From Paracoccaceae bacterium (GTDB lineage Bacteria; Pseudomonadota; Alphaproteobacteria; Rhodobacterales; Rhodobacteraceae): DNA of 7,972 nt. Position 1 is the first letter of the stretch. Each line of letters begins with the position of its first letter. Shown here piece after piece: positions 1 through 5,945 of this stretch. A program made the position numbers and the translations under genes. The notes beneath the pieces were generated by a model that searched no databases, was not told the origin of the DNA, and saw nothing but the letters and a program-made list of their open reading frames with translations. The stretch is from the NCBI GenBank assembly GCA_025458985.1, contig JALORM010000076.1:1-7972 (forward strand), in the 5' to 3' direction.

Positions 1-495
1 AACCTCGCGCCCTATTCCTTCTTCAACGCGGTCGCCTACGTGCCGCCGCAGGTGATGTTCGCCTCCACCTCGGCCAAGCCCGACCGCGACGGCACCAAGG
101 ACAGCGTGTCGAACATCCGCGAGACGGGGGTTTTCTGCGTGAACGTGGTCGAATACGCGATGCGGGATGCGATGAATGTCACCTCGGGTGCCTGGCCGCG
201 CGAGGTCGACGAGTTCGAGGCCGCGTCCGTCCCGCGCGAGGCGTGCCGCACCATCCCCTGCTCGCGGGTCGGCGGCGCGCCCGCGAACCTCGAATGCCGC
301 CTCGTGCAGATCGTCCAGCTGCCGGGCGAGGCGAACTTTGCCGTGTTCGGCGAAGTGACAGGCGTCCACCTGCGCGACGACTGCGTGGTGGACGGCCGGT
401 TCGACGTCACCCGCTTCCAGCCTCTGGCGCGGCTTGGCTACCGCGACTACGCGCGGGTGACCGAGCTGTTCGAGCTGAAGCGCCCCGGGGACTGA
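1..495 (+). CDS. Flavin reductase-like protein, 5' end missing
   Basis: The 164 visible residues are open from the first base of the window and end at TGA 493-495; the N-terminus lies outside. The opening residues NLAPYSFFNAVAY, followed by a PP-VMF segment and an NIRETGVFCVNVV segment, are characteristic of the flavin reductase-like FMN-binding split-barrel family (PF01613). These proteins bind FMN and usually either reduce free flavin with NAD(P)H for a partner monooxygenase or act as stand-alone flavoproteins. The usual length is near 200 residues, so roughly 35-40 are missing. The Asn-Leu-Ala-Pro-Tyr-Ser stretch is the usual flavin-phosphate contact region in this family. No signal peptide or membrane segment is visible, so the protein is probably cytosolic. 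It converges on the next gene with only ten bases between stop codons. The family call is secure; substrate and partner cannot be read from the sequence. Confidence 0.85.
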   Translation, partial: NLAPYSFFNAVAYVPPQVMFASTSAKPDRDGTKDSVSNIRETGVFCVNVVEYAMRDAMNVTSGAWPREVDEFEAASVPREACRTIPCSRVGGAPANLECRLVQIVQLPGEANFAVFGEVTGVHLRDDCVVDGRFDVTRFQPLARLGYRDYARVTELFELKRPGD

Positions 496-505
496 TCCCG
501 GGACG

Positions 506-1045
506 TCAGGCCGACAGCTGGATCAGCAGGCGATACTGCCCGTCGGCACCGCGGTGGCAGGGGTGCGAGGTGAAGTCCGACATCACCCGCGCCATGGCCG
601 CGAGGACCCCGAAGGTGTTCATCTCGGCGGCCAGAAGCGCCGGCGAGACGGCGCGGAAGAAGGCGACCGCGGGCTCGCGCTCGTCCGAGCGCAGCGTGAC
701 CTCGCCGAAGCCGGTGGCATCGGCCCAGGTAAGGCTCTCGCGCCGGGCGTGCACGCCGATCGTCGTCGGCGTCCGGTAGACCGCAAGCAGGGTCACCATC
801 TCGCGCAGGAGGTTCGCGCCGACCAGCTCGCCCATCGCGCTCAGTGCCCGCTGCAGGGCGGTGCTGCCCACGACCCGATCGTGCACCGCCGAGGTCGCCT
901 CGCCCCGGAAGAACGAACTGGCGCCGCCTGTCACCGAATACATCCGGCTCAGTCCGTCCGCGAATTCGTAGACATCGCCGAAATCCACGCCGTTCCTGTC
1001 GTACTGGAATCCCCCGGTGCCCGAGGCATAAATCCTGAAACTCAT
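506..1045 (-). CDS. Conserved-looking protein of unknown function, 179 aa
   Basis: I do not recognise this protein. The start at 1043-1045 (MSFRIYASGTGG) is preferred over the in-frame ATG at 1174 because GGAGAAGG lies a few bases upstream of it and because the longer version would run back through the promoter. The product is soluble-looking, with no signal peptide or membrane segment. The N-terminal 50 residues are rich in Gly and aromatics (GTGGFQYDRNGVDFGD, then SFF at 44-46). The middle and C-terminal parts look helical, and a short HPCHRGADGQY stretch near residues 161-171 holds the only cysteine. It has its own promoter and converges on the flavin reductase gene. Third-codon-position GC is high and the frame is clean, so I treat it as a real gene. 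Function is open. Confidence 0.75.
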   Translation of the reverse strand: MSFRIYASGTGGFQYDRNGVDFGDVYEFADGLSRMYSVTGGASSFFRGEATSAVHDRVVGSTALQRALSAMGELVGANLLREMVTLLAVYRTPTTIGVHARRESLTWADATGFGEVTLRSDEREPAVAFFRAVSPALLAAEMNTFGVLAAMARVMSDFTSHPCHRGADGQYRLLIQLSA

Positions 1046-1098
1046 CGCCTTCTCCGACAAAGATGCAACCGGGCCCAAACGACGGGCCGGCGGGGGCG

Positions 1099-1127
1099 AG
1101 CCTAGCATGGCCTCGGGCTTCGTCCAA
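1099..1127 (-). promoter_or_regulatory. Sigma-70-type promoter for the 506-1045 gene
   Basis: Reading leftward, TTGGAC (1127-1122) and TAGGCT (1104-1099) are separated by exactly 17 bases. This fits the -35/-10 pattern common in Rhodobacter-type alphaproteobacteria, where the -10 is often GC-containing. Transcription would begin near 1092, giving a leader of about 47 bases with the GGAGAAGG ribosome site just before the ATG at 1045. It is inferred from sequence only. Confidence 0.5.
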
Positions 1128-1128
1128 A

Positions 1129-1156
1129 GCCAAGGTTGCGCATGGCCGGCCTTGGC
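1129..1156. repeat. Inverted repeat between divergent genes
   Basis: GCCAAGG (1129-1135) and CCTTGGC (1150-1156) form a perfect 7-bp inverted repeat around a 14-base spacer whose centre is the palindrome CATG (1141-1144). It sits right behind the minus-strand -35 and 36 bases before the mtnP start. It could be an operator for the divergent pair or a stem-loop in the mtnP leader. No regulator is identified. Confidence 0.35.
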
Positions 1157-1191
1157 GGCAACGTAGCCGCACACGTCAGAGGCGAGGGAAC

Positions 1192-2064
1192 ATGCAGCGG
1201 GTCATCGGTGTCATCGGCGGATCGGGGGTCTACGAGATCGACGGGCTCGAGGGCGCCCGCTGGCAGGCGGTCGACACGCCCTGGGGTGCGCCCTCGGACG
1301 CGGTGCTGACGGGAACGCTGGACGGCGTGCGCATGGCGTTCCTGCCGCGTCACGGGCGGGGCCATGTCCATTCGCCGACCACCGTGCCCTACCGCGCCAA
1401 CATCGACGCGCTGAAGCGGCTGGGGGTGACCGACCTTGTGTCCGTCTCGGCCTGCGGATCGTTCCGGGAGGAAATGAAGCCCGGCGACTTCGTGATGGTC
1501 GACCAGTTCATCGACCGTACTTTCGCGCGCGAGAAGTCGTTCTTCGGCACGGGCTGCGTGGCGCATGTCAGCGTCGCGCACCCGACCTGCCCGCGGCTGT
1601 CGGCGGCCGTGGCCGAAGCGGCGCGGGCCGAGGGCGTCACCGTCCATGACGGCGGCACCTACCTGGCGATGGAGGGGCCGCAGTTCTCGACGCTGGCCGA
1701 ATCACGGATGTACCGTGACGTCTGGGGCTGCGACGTGATCGGCATGACGAACATGCCCGAGGCCAAGCTCGCCCGCGAGGCCGAGCTCTGCTACGCCCCG
1801 GTCGCGATGGTGACCGATTACGACAGCTGGCACCCCGAGCACGGCAGCGTCCAGATCGCCGAGATCATCCGCATCCTGACCGGCAATGCCGCGAAGGCGC
1901 GAGGAACCGTCGCCCGCCTGCCCGCGATCCTCGGGCCTGACCGCGAGTCCTGCCCGCACGGCTGCGACCGGGCGCTGGACCACGCGATCCTGACCGCCCC
2001 GGAAAAGCGCGACCCCGCGCTGGTAGCAAAGCTTGATGTCGTGGCCGGGCGGGTTCTGGGGTAG
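1192..2064 (+). CDS. mtnP: S-methyl-5'-thioadenosine phosphorylase
   Basis: MtnP cleaves 5'-methylthioadenosine with phosphate to adenine and 5-methylthioribose-1-phosphate, in methionine salvage and polyamine by-product recycling in the cytosol. The 290-residue length is normal for the family. Visible motifs are the phosphate-binding GGSGVY (9-14), PRHGRGH (52-58) with Arg53-His54, the AMEGPQFST signature (159-167), GMTNMPEA (184-191) and TDYD (208-211). The aspartates of TDYD favour a 6-aminopurine (adenine-type) substrate rather than the Asn of purine nucleoside phosphorylases acting on 6-oxopurines, which supports MTAP over PNP. The ATG at 1192 is chosen because AGAGG (1178-1182) and GAGG (1184-1187) precede it and because residue 1 begins the conserved dinucleotide-like fold. 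The gene for the enzyme that would use its adenine product, apt, lies 1.6 kb downstream on the same strand. Confidence 0.93.
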   Translation: MQRVIGVIGGSGVYEIDGLEGARWQAVDTPWGAPSDAVLTGTLDGVRMAFLPRHGRGHVHSPTTVPYRANIDALKRLGVTDLVSVSACGSFREEMKPGDFVMVDQFIDRTFAREKSFFGTGCVAHVSVAHPTCPRLSAAVAEAARAEGVTVHDGGTYLAMEGPQFSTLAESRMYRDVWGCDVIGMTNMPEAKLAREAELCYAPVAMVTDYDSWHPEHGSVQIAEIIRILTGNAAKARGTVARLPAILGPDRESCPHGCDRALDHAILTAPEKRDPALVAKLDVVAGRVLG

Positions 2065-2103
2065 CGGCGCACGAGGGGGAACGCGGCGGGTCACTCAAAA
2101 GGC

Positions 2104-2131
2104 TTTACATAACCGGAATTGTCGTTATTTT
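2104..2131 (+). promoter_or_regulatory. arsR promoter with overlapping dyad operator
   Basis: A sharp AT-rich patch interrupts GC-rich DNA. TTTACA (2104-2109) and TATTTT (2126-2131), 16 bases apart, are plausible -35 and -10 boxes; start of transcription would fall about at the ATG at 2138. Over them lies a dyad, ATAAC (2109-2113) and GTTAT (2124-2128), sharing one centre with AATT (2117-2120). Repressor bound there would block RNA polymerase, the usual arrangement for ArsR autoregulation. Exact contacts are inferred. Confidence 0.5.
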
Positions 2132-2137
2132 GGACGC

Positions 2138-2455
2138 ATGACCGCCACCAGCCCCCATGCCCGCGCGCTTGCCGCCCTCGGCCACGACGTCCGCCTGTCG
2201 ATCTTCCGGCTTCTCGTGAGGGCAGGCGACGACGGGTTGCGCGTCGGCGACATCGGGGCGCATCTGGGGCTCGCCCCCTCGACCCTTGCCCATCATCTTT
2301 CGACGCTGGTCGATGCCGGGCTTGTCCTGCAGGAAAGGCAGGGCCGCGAGGTGTTCAATCGGGTGGACTACCCGGCGATGAATCGCGTGCTCGGCTTCCT
2401 GACCTCGGAATGCTGTGCGGGCGTGGTGCCTGGCGCGCCGGAGGAGGCCGCATGA
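2138..2455 (+). CDS. arsR: ArsR-family repressor with vicinal Cys pair
   Basis: This 105-residue winged-helix protein has the usual ArsR/SmtB layout: an N-terminal helix (ARALAALGHDVRLSIFRLL), the HTH near residues 35-62 with recognition helix LAPSTLAHHLSTLVDAG, a short wing (QERQGREVFNRVDY) and a C-terminal dimerisation helix. The end reads FLTSECCAGV, giving Cys92-Cys93 and no other cysteine. C-terminal vicinal cysteines bind trivalent arsenic in some ArsR proteins. As I recall, a three-Cys site senses arsenite, while a two-Cys site (the Shewanella putrefaciens type) is selective for methylarsenite and controls arsP. There is no ordinary Shine-Dalgarno: GGA is only three bases from the ATG, and the predicted transcript starts at about the ATG, so translation may be leaderless. 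The permease follows through a bridging mini-ORF, consistent with a repressor-efflux operon. Family assignment is firm; the inducer is inferred. Confidence 0.88.
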   Translation: MTATSPHARALAALGHDVRLSIFRLLVRAGDDGLRVGDIGAHLGLAPSTLAHHLSTLVDAGLVLQERQGREVFNRVDYPAMNRVLGFLTSECCAGVVPGAPEEAA

Positions 2456-2514
2456 GACGCCGGAGGGCTTTCTTTCGGCCGGAAACAACCAAGAACCCAG
2501 AGGTATCGTCATGA
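2452..2514 (+). CDS. Bridging 20-codon ORF between arsR and permease
   Basis: A 20-residue ORF, MRRRRAFFRPETTKNPEVSS, begins inside the arsR stop (ATGA at 2452-2455) and ends with a TGA inside the permease start (ATGA at 2511-2514). The region GGAGGAGG (2440-2447) is a very strong ribosome site placed four to seven bases before its ATG. The N-terminus is highly basic. It would link arsR and permease translation into one coupled chain. The peptide itself is not recognised and could simply be a translational coupler. The permease also has its own AGAGG (2499-2503) inside the mini-ORF, so the mini-ORF may be chance. The perfect double overlap plus the strong ribosome site are what make it worth listing. 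Confidence 0.4.
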   Translation: MRRRRAFFRPETTKNPEVSS

Positions 2515-3560
2515 CCGACGCGACACCGACGCTCAACCGCCGCCTGTCGGCCTTGCGCAGCTCGGGCTCGGAACACCGGGTCTGGCTGGTCTCGGCGCTG
2601 ATCCTGGCGCTCGTGGCGGTCCTTGACCCGGCGCAGGCGGGCGAAAGCGCCCTTTTCGCGGGCCGCGCGCTTCTTGGCACGGCGCCCTACCTCATCCTGT
2701 CCATCGCCATCGCGGCCTGGGCAGGCGCGACGGGTGCCGACAACCTGATCGCCCGGGCCTTCACCGGGGCGCCGATGGTGATGATCGCGCTGGCCGCGCT
2801 TGCGGGCGGGCTGTCGCCGTTCTGCTCCTGCGGGGTGATCCCGCTGATCGCGGCGCTTCTGGCGATGGGCGTTCCGTTGTCGGCGGTCATGGCGTTCTGG
2901 CTCGCCTCGCCGATCATGGACCCCTCGATGTTCGTGCTGACGACCGGAGTCCTGGGCCTGGAGTTCGCCGTCGCCAAGACGCTCGCCGCCCTCGGGCTGG
3001 GCTTCTTCGGCGGACTGGCGGTGCATCTTCTGGCGCGGGGCGGGGGCCTTGCCGACCCGTTGCGCGACGGCGTCGGCAACGGCGGATGCGGCGGCGCGCG
3101 GGTGCGGGCGCCAAAGCCGGTCGTCTGGCGGTTCTGGCAGGATCCGACCCGGCGCGAGACCTTCGCGCGCGTCGCCGCGACGACCACGCTGTTCCTCGCC
3201 AAGTGGCTGACGCTGGCCTTCGTGCTGGAAAGCCTGATGCTGGCCTGGATTCCCGCCGAGGCGGTCGCCTCGGCGATCGGGGGCGACGGCATCGGCCCGA
3301 TCGCGCTGGCCACCCTGGTCGGGGTTCCGGCCTATCTCAACGGCTATGCCGCGCTGCCGCTGGTCGGCGGGCTGATCGGGCAGGGCATGGCCCCCGGCGC
3401 CGGGCTGGCCTTCCTCGTCGCGGGGGGCGTGACCTCGATCCCGGCCGCGATGGCGGTCTGGGCACTGGCCCGGCCGCAGGTCTTCGCGCTTTACATCGGG
3501 CTGTCGTTGCTGGGGTCGTTCGCGGCGGGGTTGCTGTTCCAGCTCTGGCATCTGGTCTGA
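2511..3560 (+). CDS. arsP: PF03773 (ArsP-type) permease
   Basis: This is a 349-residue polytopic inner-membrane permease of the PF03773 (formerly DUF318) family. The signature SPFCSCGVIPL (102-112) lies at the start of a hydrophobic helix with Cys105 and Cys107, followed by ASPIMDPSM (132-140). In the second half, TLVGVPAYLNGYAALP (268-283) and GGVTSIPAA (305-313) form the matching repeat. About eight to ten hydrophobic segments are visible, roughly at 24-41, 54-72, 86-102, 106-128, 137-147, 152-174, 219-242, 260-280, 295-317 and 322-346. A basic, Gly-rich loop at 175-215 contains Cys193. ArsP proteins export trivalent methylated or aromatic arsenicals; other family members have been annotated as copper/zinc exporters. 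The upstream two-Cys ArsR favours an organoarsenical substrate here. The start is set by AGAGG (2499-2503), seven bases before the ATG. Confidence 0.82.
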   Translation: MTDATPTLNRRLSALRSSGSEHRVWLVSALILALVAVLDPAQAGESALFAGRALLGTAPYLILSIAIAAWAGATGADNLIARAFTGAPMVMIALAALAGGLSPFCSCGVIPLIAALLAMGVPLSAVMAFWLASPIMDPSMFVLTTGVLGLEFAVAKTLAALGLGFFGGLAVHLLARGGGLADPLRDGVGNGGCGGARVRAPKPVVWRFWQDPTRRETFARVAATTTLFLAKWLTLAFVLESLMLAWIPAEAVASAIGGDGIGPIALATLVGVPAYLNGYAALPLVGGLIGQGMAPGAGLAFLVAGGVTSIPAAMAVWALARPQVFALYIGLSLLGSFAAGLLFQLWHLV

Positions 3561-3596
3561 GCGCACGGTCACCCGCGCTGCCGGTGGCATGGCGGG

Positions 3597-3667
3597 GCAC
3601 GCCGTCCCGTCGCGCCGGTCTTTGCGGGGCAGGGACGGCGTGCTAGCCCTTCGGCCTGTCCCCTGCC
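3597..3667 (+). promoter_or_regulatory. Two mutually exclusive stem-loops ahead of apt
   Basis: A perfect 12-bp inverted repeat, GCACGCCGTCCC (3597-3608) and GGGACGGCGTGC (3632-3643), encloses a 23-base loop. Its right arm can instead pair downstream: GGCAGGGAC (3628-3636) with GTCCCCTGCC (3658-3667), nine pairs with one bulged C, ending one base before the apt ribosome site GGAG (3668-3671). The two structures cannot form together. The first has no T-run after it, so it is a poor intrinsic terminator for the permease; a switch affecting apt translation is possible but unproven. Confidence 0.45.
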
Positions 3668-3678
3668 GGAGCCAGCCC

Positions 3679-4212
3679 ATGCCAAGAACCGTCCGCGACT
3701 ACATCCGCACCATCGTCGACTTCCCCAAGGAGGGGATCCTCTTCCGCGATGTGACTACATTGTTCGCCGATGCCCGCGGGTTCCGGATGGCGATCGACCA
3801 GTTGCTGCACCCCTATGCCGGCCAGCCGATCGACAAGGTCGCAGGCCTCGAGGCGCGGGGGTTCATCCTGGGCGGCGCGGTCGCACACCAGCTGTCGGTC
3901 GGCTTCGTGCCGATCCGCAAGAAGGGCAAGCTGCCGGGGGCCACAATCGCGCAGGAATACCAGCTGGAATACGGCGACGCGATCATGGAGATGCACGACG
4001 ACGCGCTCCAGCCCGGCGAGCGGGTGCTGATCGTCGACGACCTGCTGGCGACGGGCGGGACCTGCGAGGCCGGCATCCGGCTGATCGAGCGGCTGGGGGC
4101 CTCGGTCGTCGGCTGTGCCTTCGTGGTCGACCTGCCGGACCTCGGTGGGCGCCGGCGGCTCGAGACGATGGGGATGGAGGTCCACGCCCTCTGCGAATTC
4201 GCCGGCCATTAG
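3679..4212 (+). CDS. apt: Adenine phosphoribosyltransferase
   Basis: Apt condenses adenine with phosphoribosyl pyrophosphate to AMP and pyrophosphate in cytosolic purine salvage. The 177-residue length is typical for bacterial Apt. The PRPP-binding loop VLIVDDLLATGGT spans residues 116-128 with the acidic pair Asp120-Asp121. The N-terminal DFPKEGILFRDVTTLF (14-29) forms the adenine-recognising hood typical of Apt, EARGF (58-62) is a conserved family motif, and the flexible loop with RKKGKLPG (80-87) and EYQLEYG (93-99) is intact. The ATG at 3679 has GGAG (3668-3671) seven bases upstream and begins at the conserved N-terminus. It would recycle the adenine released by MtnP from the gene upstream on the same strand; the arsR-permease unit lies between them. 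An intrinsic terminator follows about 80 bases after the stop. Confidence 0.95.
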   Translation: MPRTVRDYIRTIVDFPKEGILFRDVTTLFADARGFRMAIDQLLHPYAGQPIDKVAGLEARGFILGGAVAHQLSVGFVPIRKKGKLPGATIAQEYQLEYGDAIMEMHDDALQPGERVLIVDDLLATGGTCEAGIRLIERLGASVVGCAFVVDLPDLGGRRRLETMGMEVHALCEFAGH

Positions 4213-4291
4213 GACGAACTTAACCCGAGTCGGTCATGGTGGGATCACAGGCGGGGAACCATCCTTCCTCGCATCGGGTTCCTCCTGGGCA

Positions 4292-4330
4292 GGCCCCGCG
4301 ACCGGCATCGGGTCGCGGGGCCCTCCTTTT
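4292..4330 (+). terminator. Intrinsic terminator after apt
   Basis: A perfect 12-bp stem, GGCCCCGCGACC (4292-4303) and GGTCGCGGGGCC (4311-4322), has a 7-base loop and is followed by CTCCTTTTCT, a short T-rich tail at 4323-4332. It lies about 80 bases after the apt stop. A weaker stem, GGAACC (4255-4260) with GGTTCC (4277-4282), precedes it. I see no gene in the 4213-4471 gap. Confidence 0.8.
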
Positions 4331-4448
4331 CTCCGGCCGTCGACATGCCGCCGCTCCCGCGCCACACGTTCCGGACGGGACCGCCGCAGCATCGGCCATC
4401 ATGCGGGTCGAAGGACGATCTGGCATGACGGCAGCGGCCGTCCGGACA

Positions 4449-4487
4449 GCGGCCGGTGGGTGGCCGGCCGCTCAGCCGGCCGGCCGC
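4449..4487 (-). terminator. GC-only stem-loop at the end of the FAD gene
   Basis: Nested GGCCGG-type repeats overlap the stop codon of the minus-strand FAD gene. GGCCGGC (4462-4468) pairs with GCCGGCC (4475-4481), and alternatively GCGGCCGG (4449-4456) pairs with CCGGCCGC (4480-4487). The structures would be very stable but there is no T-run, so a canonical intrinsic terminator is not supported. A transcription pause, mRNA 3'-end protection or Rho-dependent ending is possible. Confidence 0.35.
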
Positions 4488-5890
4488 AGCACCGCGCCCG
4501 GATTCATGATCCCCTGCGGGTCGAGCGCGTCCTTGATCGCCCGCATCGCGGCAAGCTTCGCCGGATCGCCGTAGCGTTCGAGGTCGTCGACCTTCAGGCG
4601 GCCGATCCCGTGCTCGGCCGAGACCGACCCGCCCAGAGAATCTACAAGGTCGTGCACCGCGCGCTTGATCGCGTCCCGGTCGGCGTCGTGATCGGCGCGG
4701 CTGCGGCCCGGGGCGGGAAACACGTTCCAGTGCAGGTTGCCGTCGCCGACATGGCCGAAGCAGTTGATACGGAACGTGCCGATCCGGGCGACGTCGGCCG
4801 GGGCGCGGGCAATGAACTCGGCAATCGCGCCCAGGGGCACCGATATGTCGTGCGACGAGACCGCCCCGATCCGCCGGTTCGCCGCCGGGATCGCCTCGCG
4901 CACCTGCCAGAAGGCGGCGCGCTGCGCCTCGGACCGCGCGATCACGCCGTCGCTCGCAAGGCCGGCCCCGGCCGCGTCCTCGAACAGGCCTTCCAGTGCG
5001 CCATCCGCGGGCAGGCCCGGCGGCAGGCCGACCTCGATCAGGACGGTCCATTCGGGCGGTGCCGCGAAGGGCTGGCGGATCTCGGGCATGGTCTCGGACA
5101 GGAAGTCGAAGCCCGTCCGGTGCATCAGTTCGAACGCCGAGACGCCGCCGCCCGTCCGGTCCTGCGCCAGCGCCAGCAGCGCAAGCGCGGCGGCAGGGTC
5201 CGGCACCGCCAGCACCGCCGCGCCGACTTCGGCGGGAAACGGATGCAGCCGCAGGACCGCGGCGGTGATGATGCCCAGCGTGCCCTCGGCTCCGACCAGC
5301 AGGTTGCGCAGGTCATAGCCGGTGTTGTCCTTCCTCAGCCGCTTCAGCCCGTGCCAGATGCTGCCGTCGGGCAGCACCGCCTCAAGCCCCAGGCAAAGGT
5401 CACGCGCGTTGCCGTAGCGCAGGACTCCGGTCCCGCCGGCGTTTGTCGCCAGCAGTCCGCCGATCCGGGCCGACCCCTCGGACGCGAGCGACAGCGGAAA
5501 GAGCCGCCCCGCGGCCCGTGCCGCCGCCTGCACATCGGCCAGGATTGCGCCGGCTTCGGCGATCAGCACTCCCTCCTCGGCATGGACCGCGCGGATGCGG
5601 GCCATGCGCTCCAGCGACAGGATCACAGGCGTCGGCCCCTCGGGCAGGATCTGGCCGCCGACAAGGCCGGTGCCGCCGCCGTAGGGCACGATGCCGACCC
5701 GTGCAGCCGCGCAGGCGCGCACCGTCAGGGCCACTTCCTCGACCGTGGCGGGCGCGACGACAAGGCCAGCCGCGCCCCGCCAGCGGCCGCGCGGTTCCTC
5801 GAGGTAGCCGGCGGACAGCGCCCGGAAGGCAGCCGGCGGCAGTACCTCGGCCAGGCGGGCGCGGAAGGTCTCGTCGGCAGGGTTCAGCAT
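4472..5890 (-). CDS. FAD-linked D-2-hydroxyacid dehydrogenase (GlcD/D-LDH type)
   Basis: This 472-residue flavoprotein belongs to the PCMH-type FAD oxidases (PF01565 plus PF02913), which oxidise D-lactate, D-2-hydroxyglutarate or glycolate and pass electrons to quinone, ETF or cytochrome. The FAD-binding half shows PYGGGTGLVGGQ (69-80), LLATNAGGTGVLRYGNARD (146-164) and DNTGYDLRNLLVGAEGTLG (188-206). The C-terminal half has the metal-binding GHVGDGNLHWN (379-389; His380, His387), SAEHGIGR (424-431; Glu426, His427) and MNPGAVL near the end. Length and motifs are complete, with no signal peptide. In the substrate region, VREAIPAANRR is followed by SSHDISVP, where D-2-hydroxyglutarate dehydrogenases usually have a lysine before HD or YD. 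It sits 55 bases downstream of ldh on the same strand and is preceded by AGGAG about ten bases from the ATG, so co-transcription is likely. Exact substrate is uncertain; D-lactate or a related D-2-hydroxyacid is the best guess. Confidence 0.85.
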   Translation of the reverse strand: MLNPADETFRARLAEVLPPAAFRALSAGYLEEPRGRWRGAAGLVVAPATVEEVALTVRACAAARVGIVPYGGGTGLVGGQILPEGPTPVILSLERMARIRAVHAEEGVLIAEAGAILADVQAAARAAGRLFPLSLASEGSARIGGLLATNAGGTGVLRYGNARDLCLGLEAVLPDGSIWHGLKRLRKDNTGYDLRNLLVGAEGTLGIITAAVLRLHPFPAEVGAAVLAVPDPAAALALLALAQDRTGGGVSAFELMHRTGFDFLSETMPEIRQPFAAPPEWTVLIEVGLPPGLPADGALEGLFEDAAGAGLASDGVIARSEAQRAAFWQVREAIPAANRRIGAVSSHDISVPLGAIAEFIARAPADVARIGTFRINCFGHVGDGNLHWNVFPAPGRSRADHDADRDAIKRAVHDLVDSLGGSVSAEHGIGRLKVDDLERYGDPAKLAAMRAIKDALDPQGIMNPGAVLRPAG

Positions 5891-5945
5891 CTGCCGCTCT
5901 CTCCTCGCGCCGGTTGCGCAAGCCGTGGCCGAGGACGGGCGACTG

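Noticed and set aside
488..499. GGGA-ctga-TCCC stem between the converging stops as a bidirectional terminator.
   Set aside because: Only four base pairs and no T-run; too weak to annotate.
1046..1174. An N-terminally extended start at 1174 for the unknown minus-strand protein.
   Set aside because: It would place the promoter and ribosome site inside the coding region, and the added residues look like translated intergenic DNA.
2355..3680. A 441-codon minus-strand open frame opposite the permease.
   Set aside because: Its translation is low-complexity Arg/Gln/Gly sequence, while the plus strand encodes a coherent membrane protein with family motifs.
4276..4330. CCTCCT stretches near the apt terminator as a possible anti-Shine-Dalgarno (CCUCCUCCC-type) small RNA.
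   Set aside because: The motif is incomplete and not in a hairpin loop, and no promoter is visible between apt and the terminator.
4220..4426. A 68-codon minus-strand ORF between apt and the FAD gene.
   Set aside because: It runs through the perfect apt terminator hairpin and has no ribosome site or recognisable protein character.
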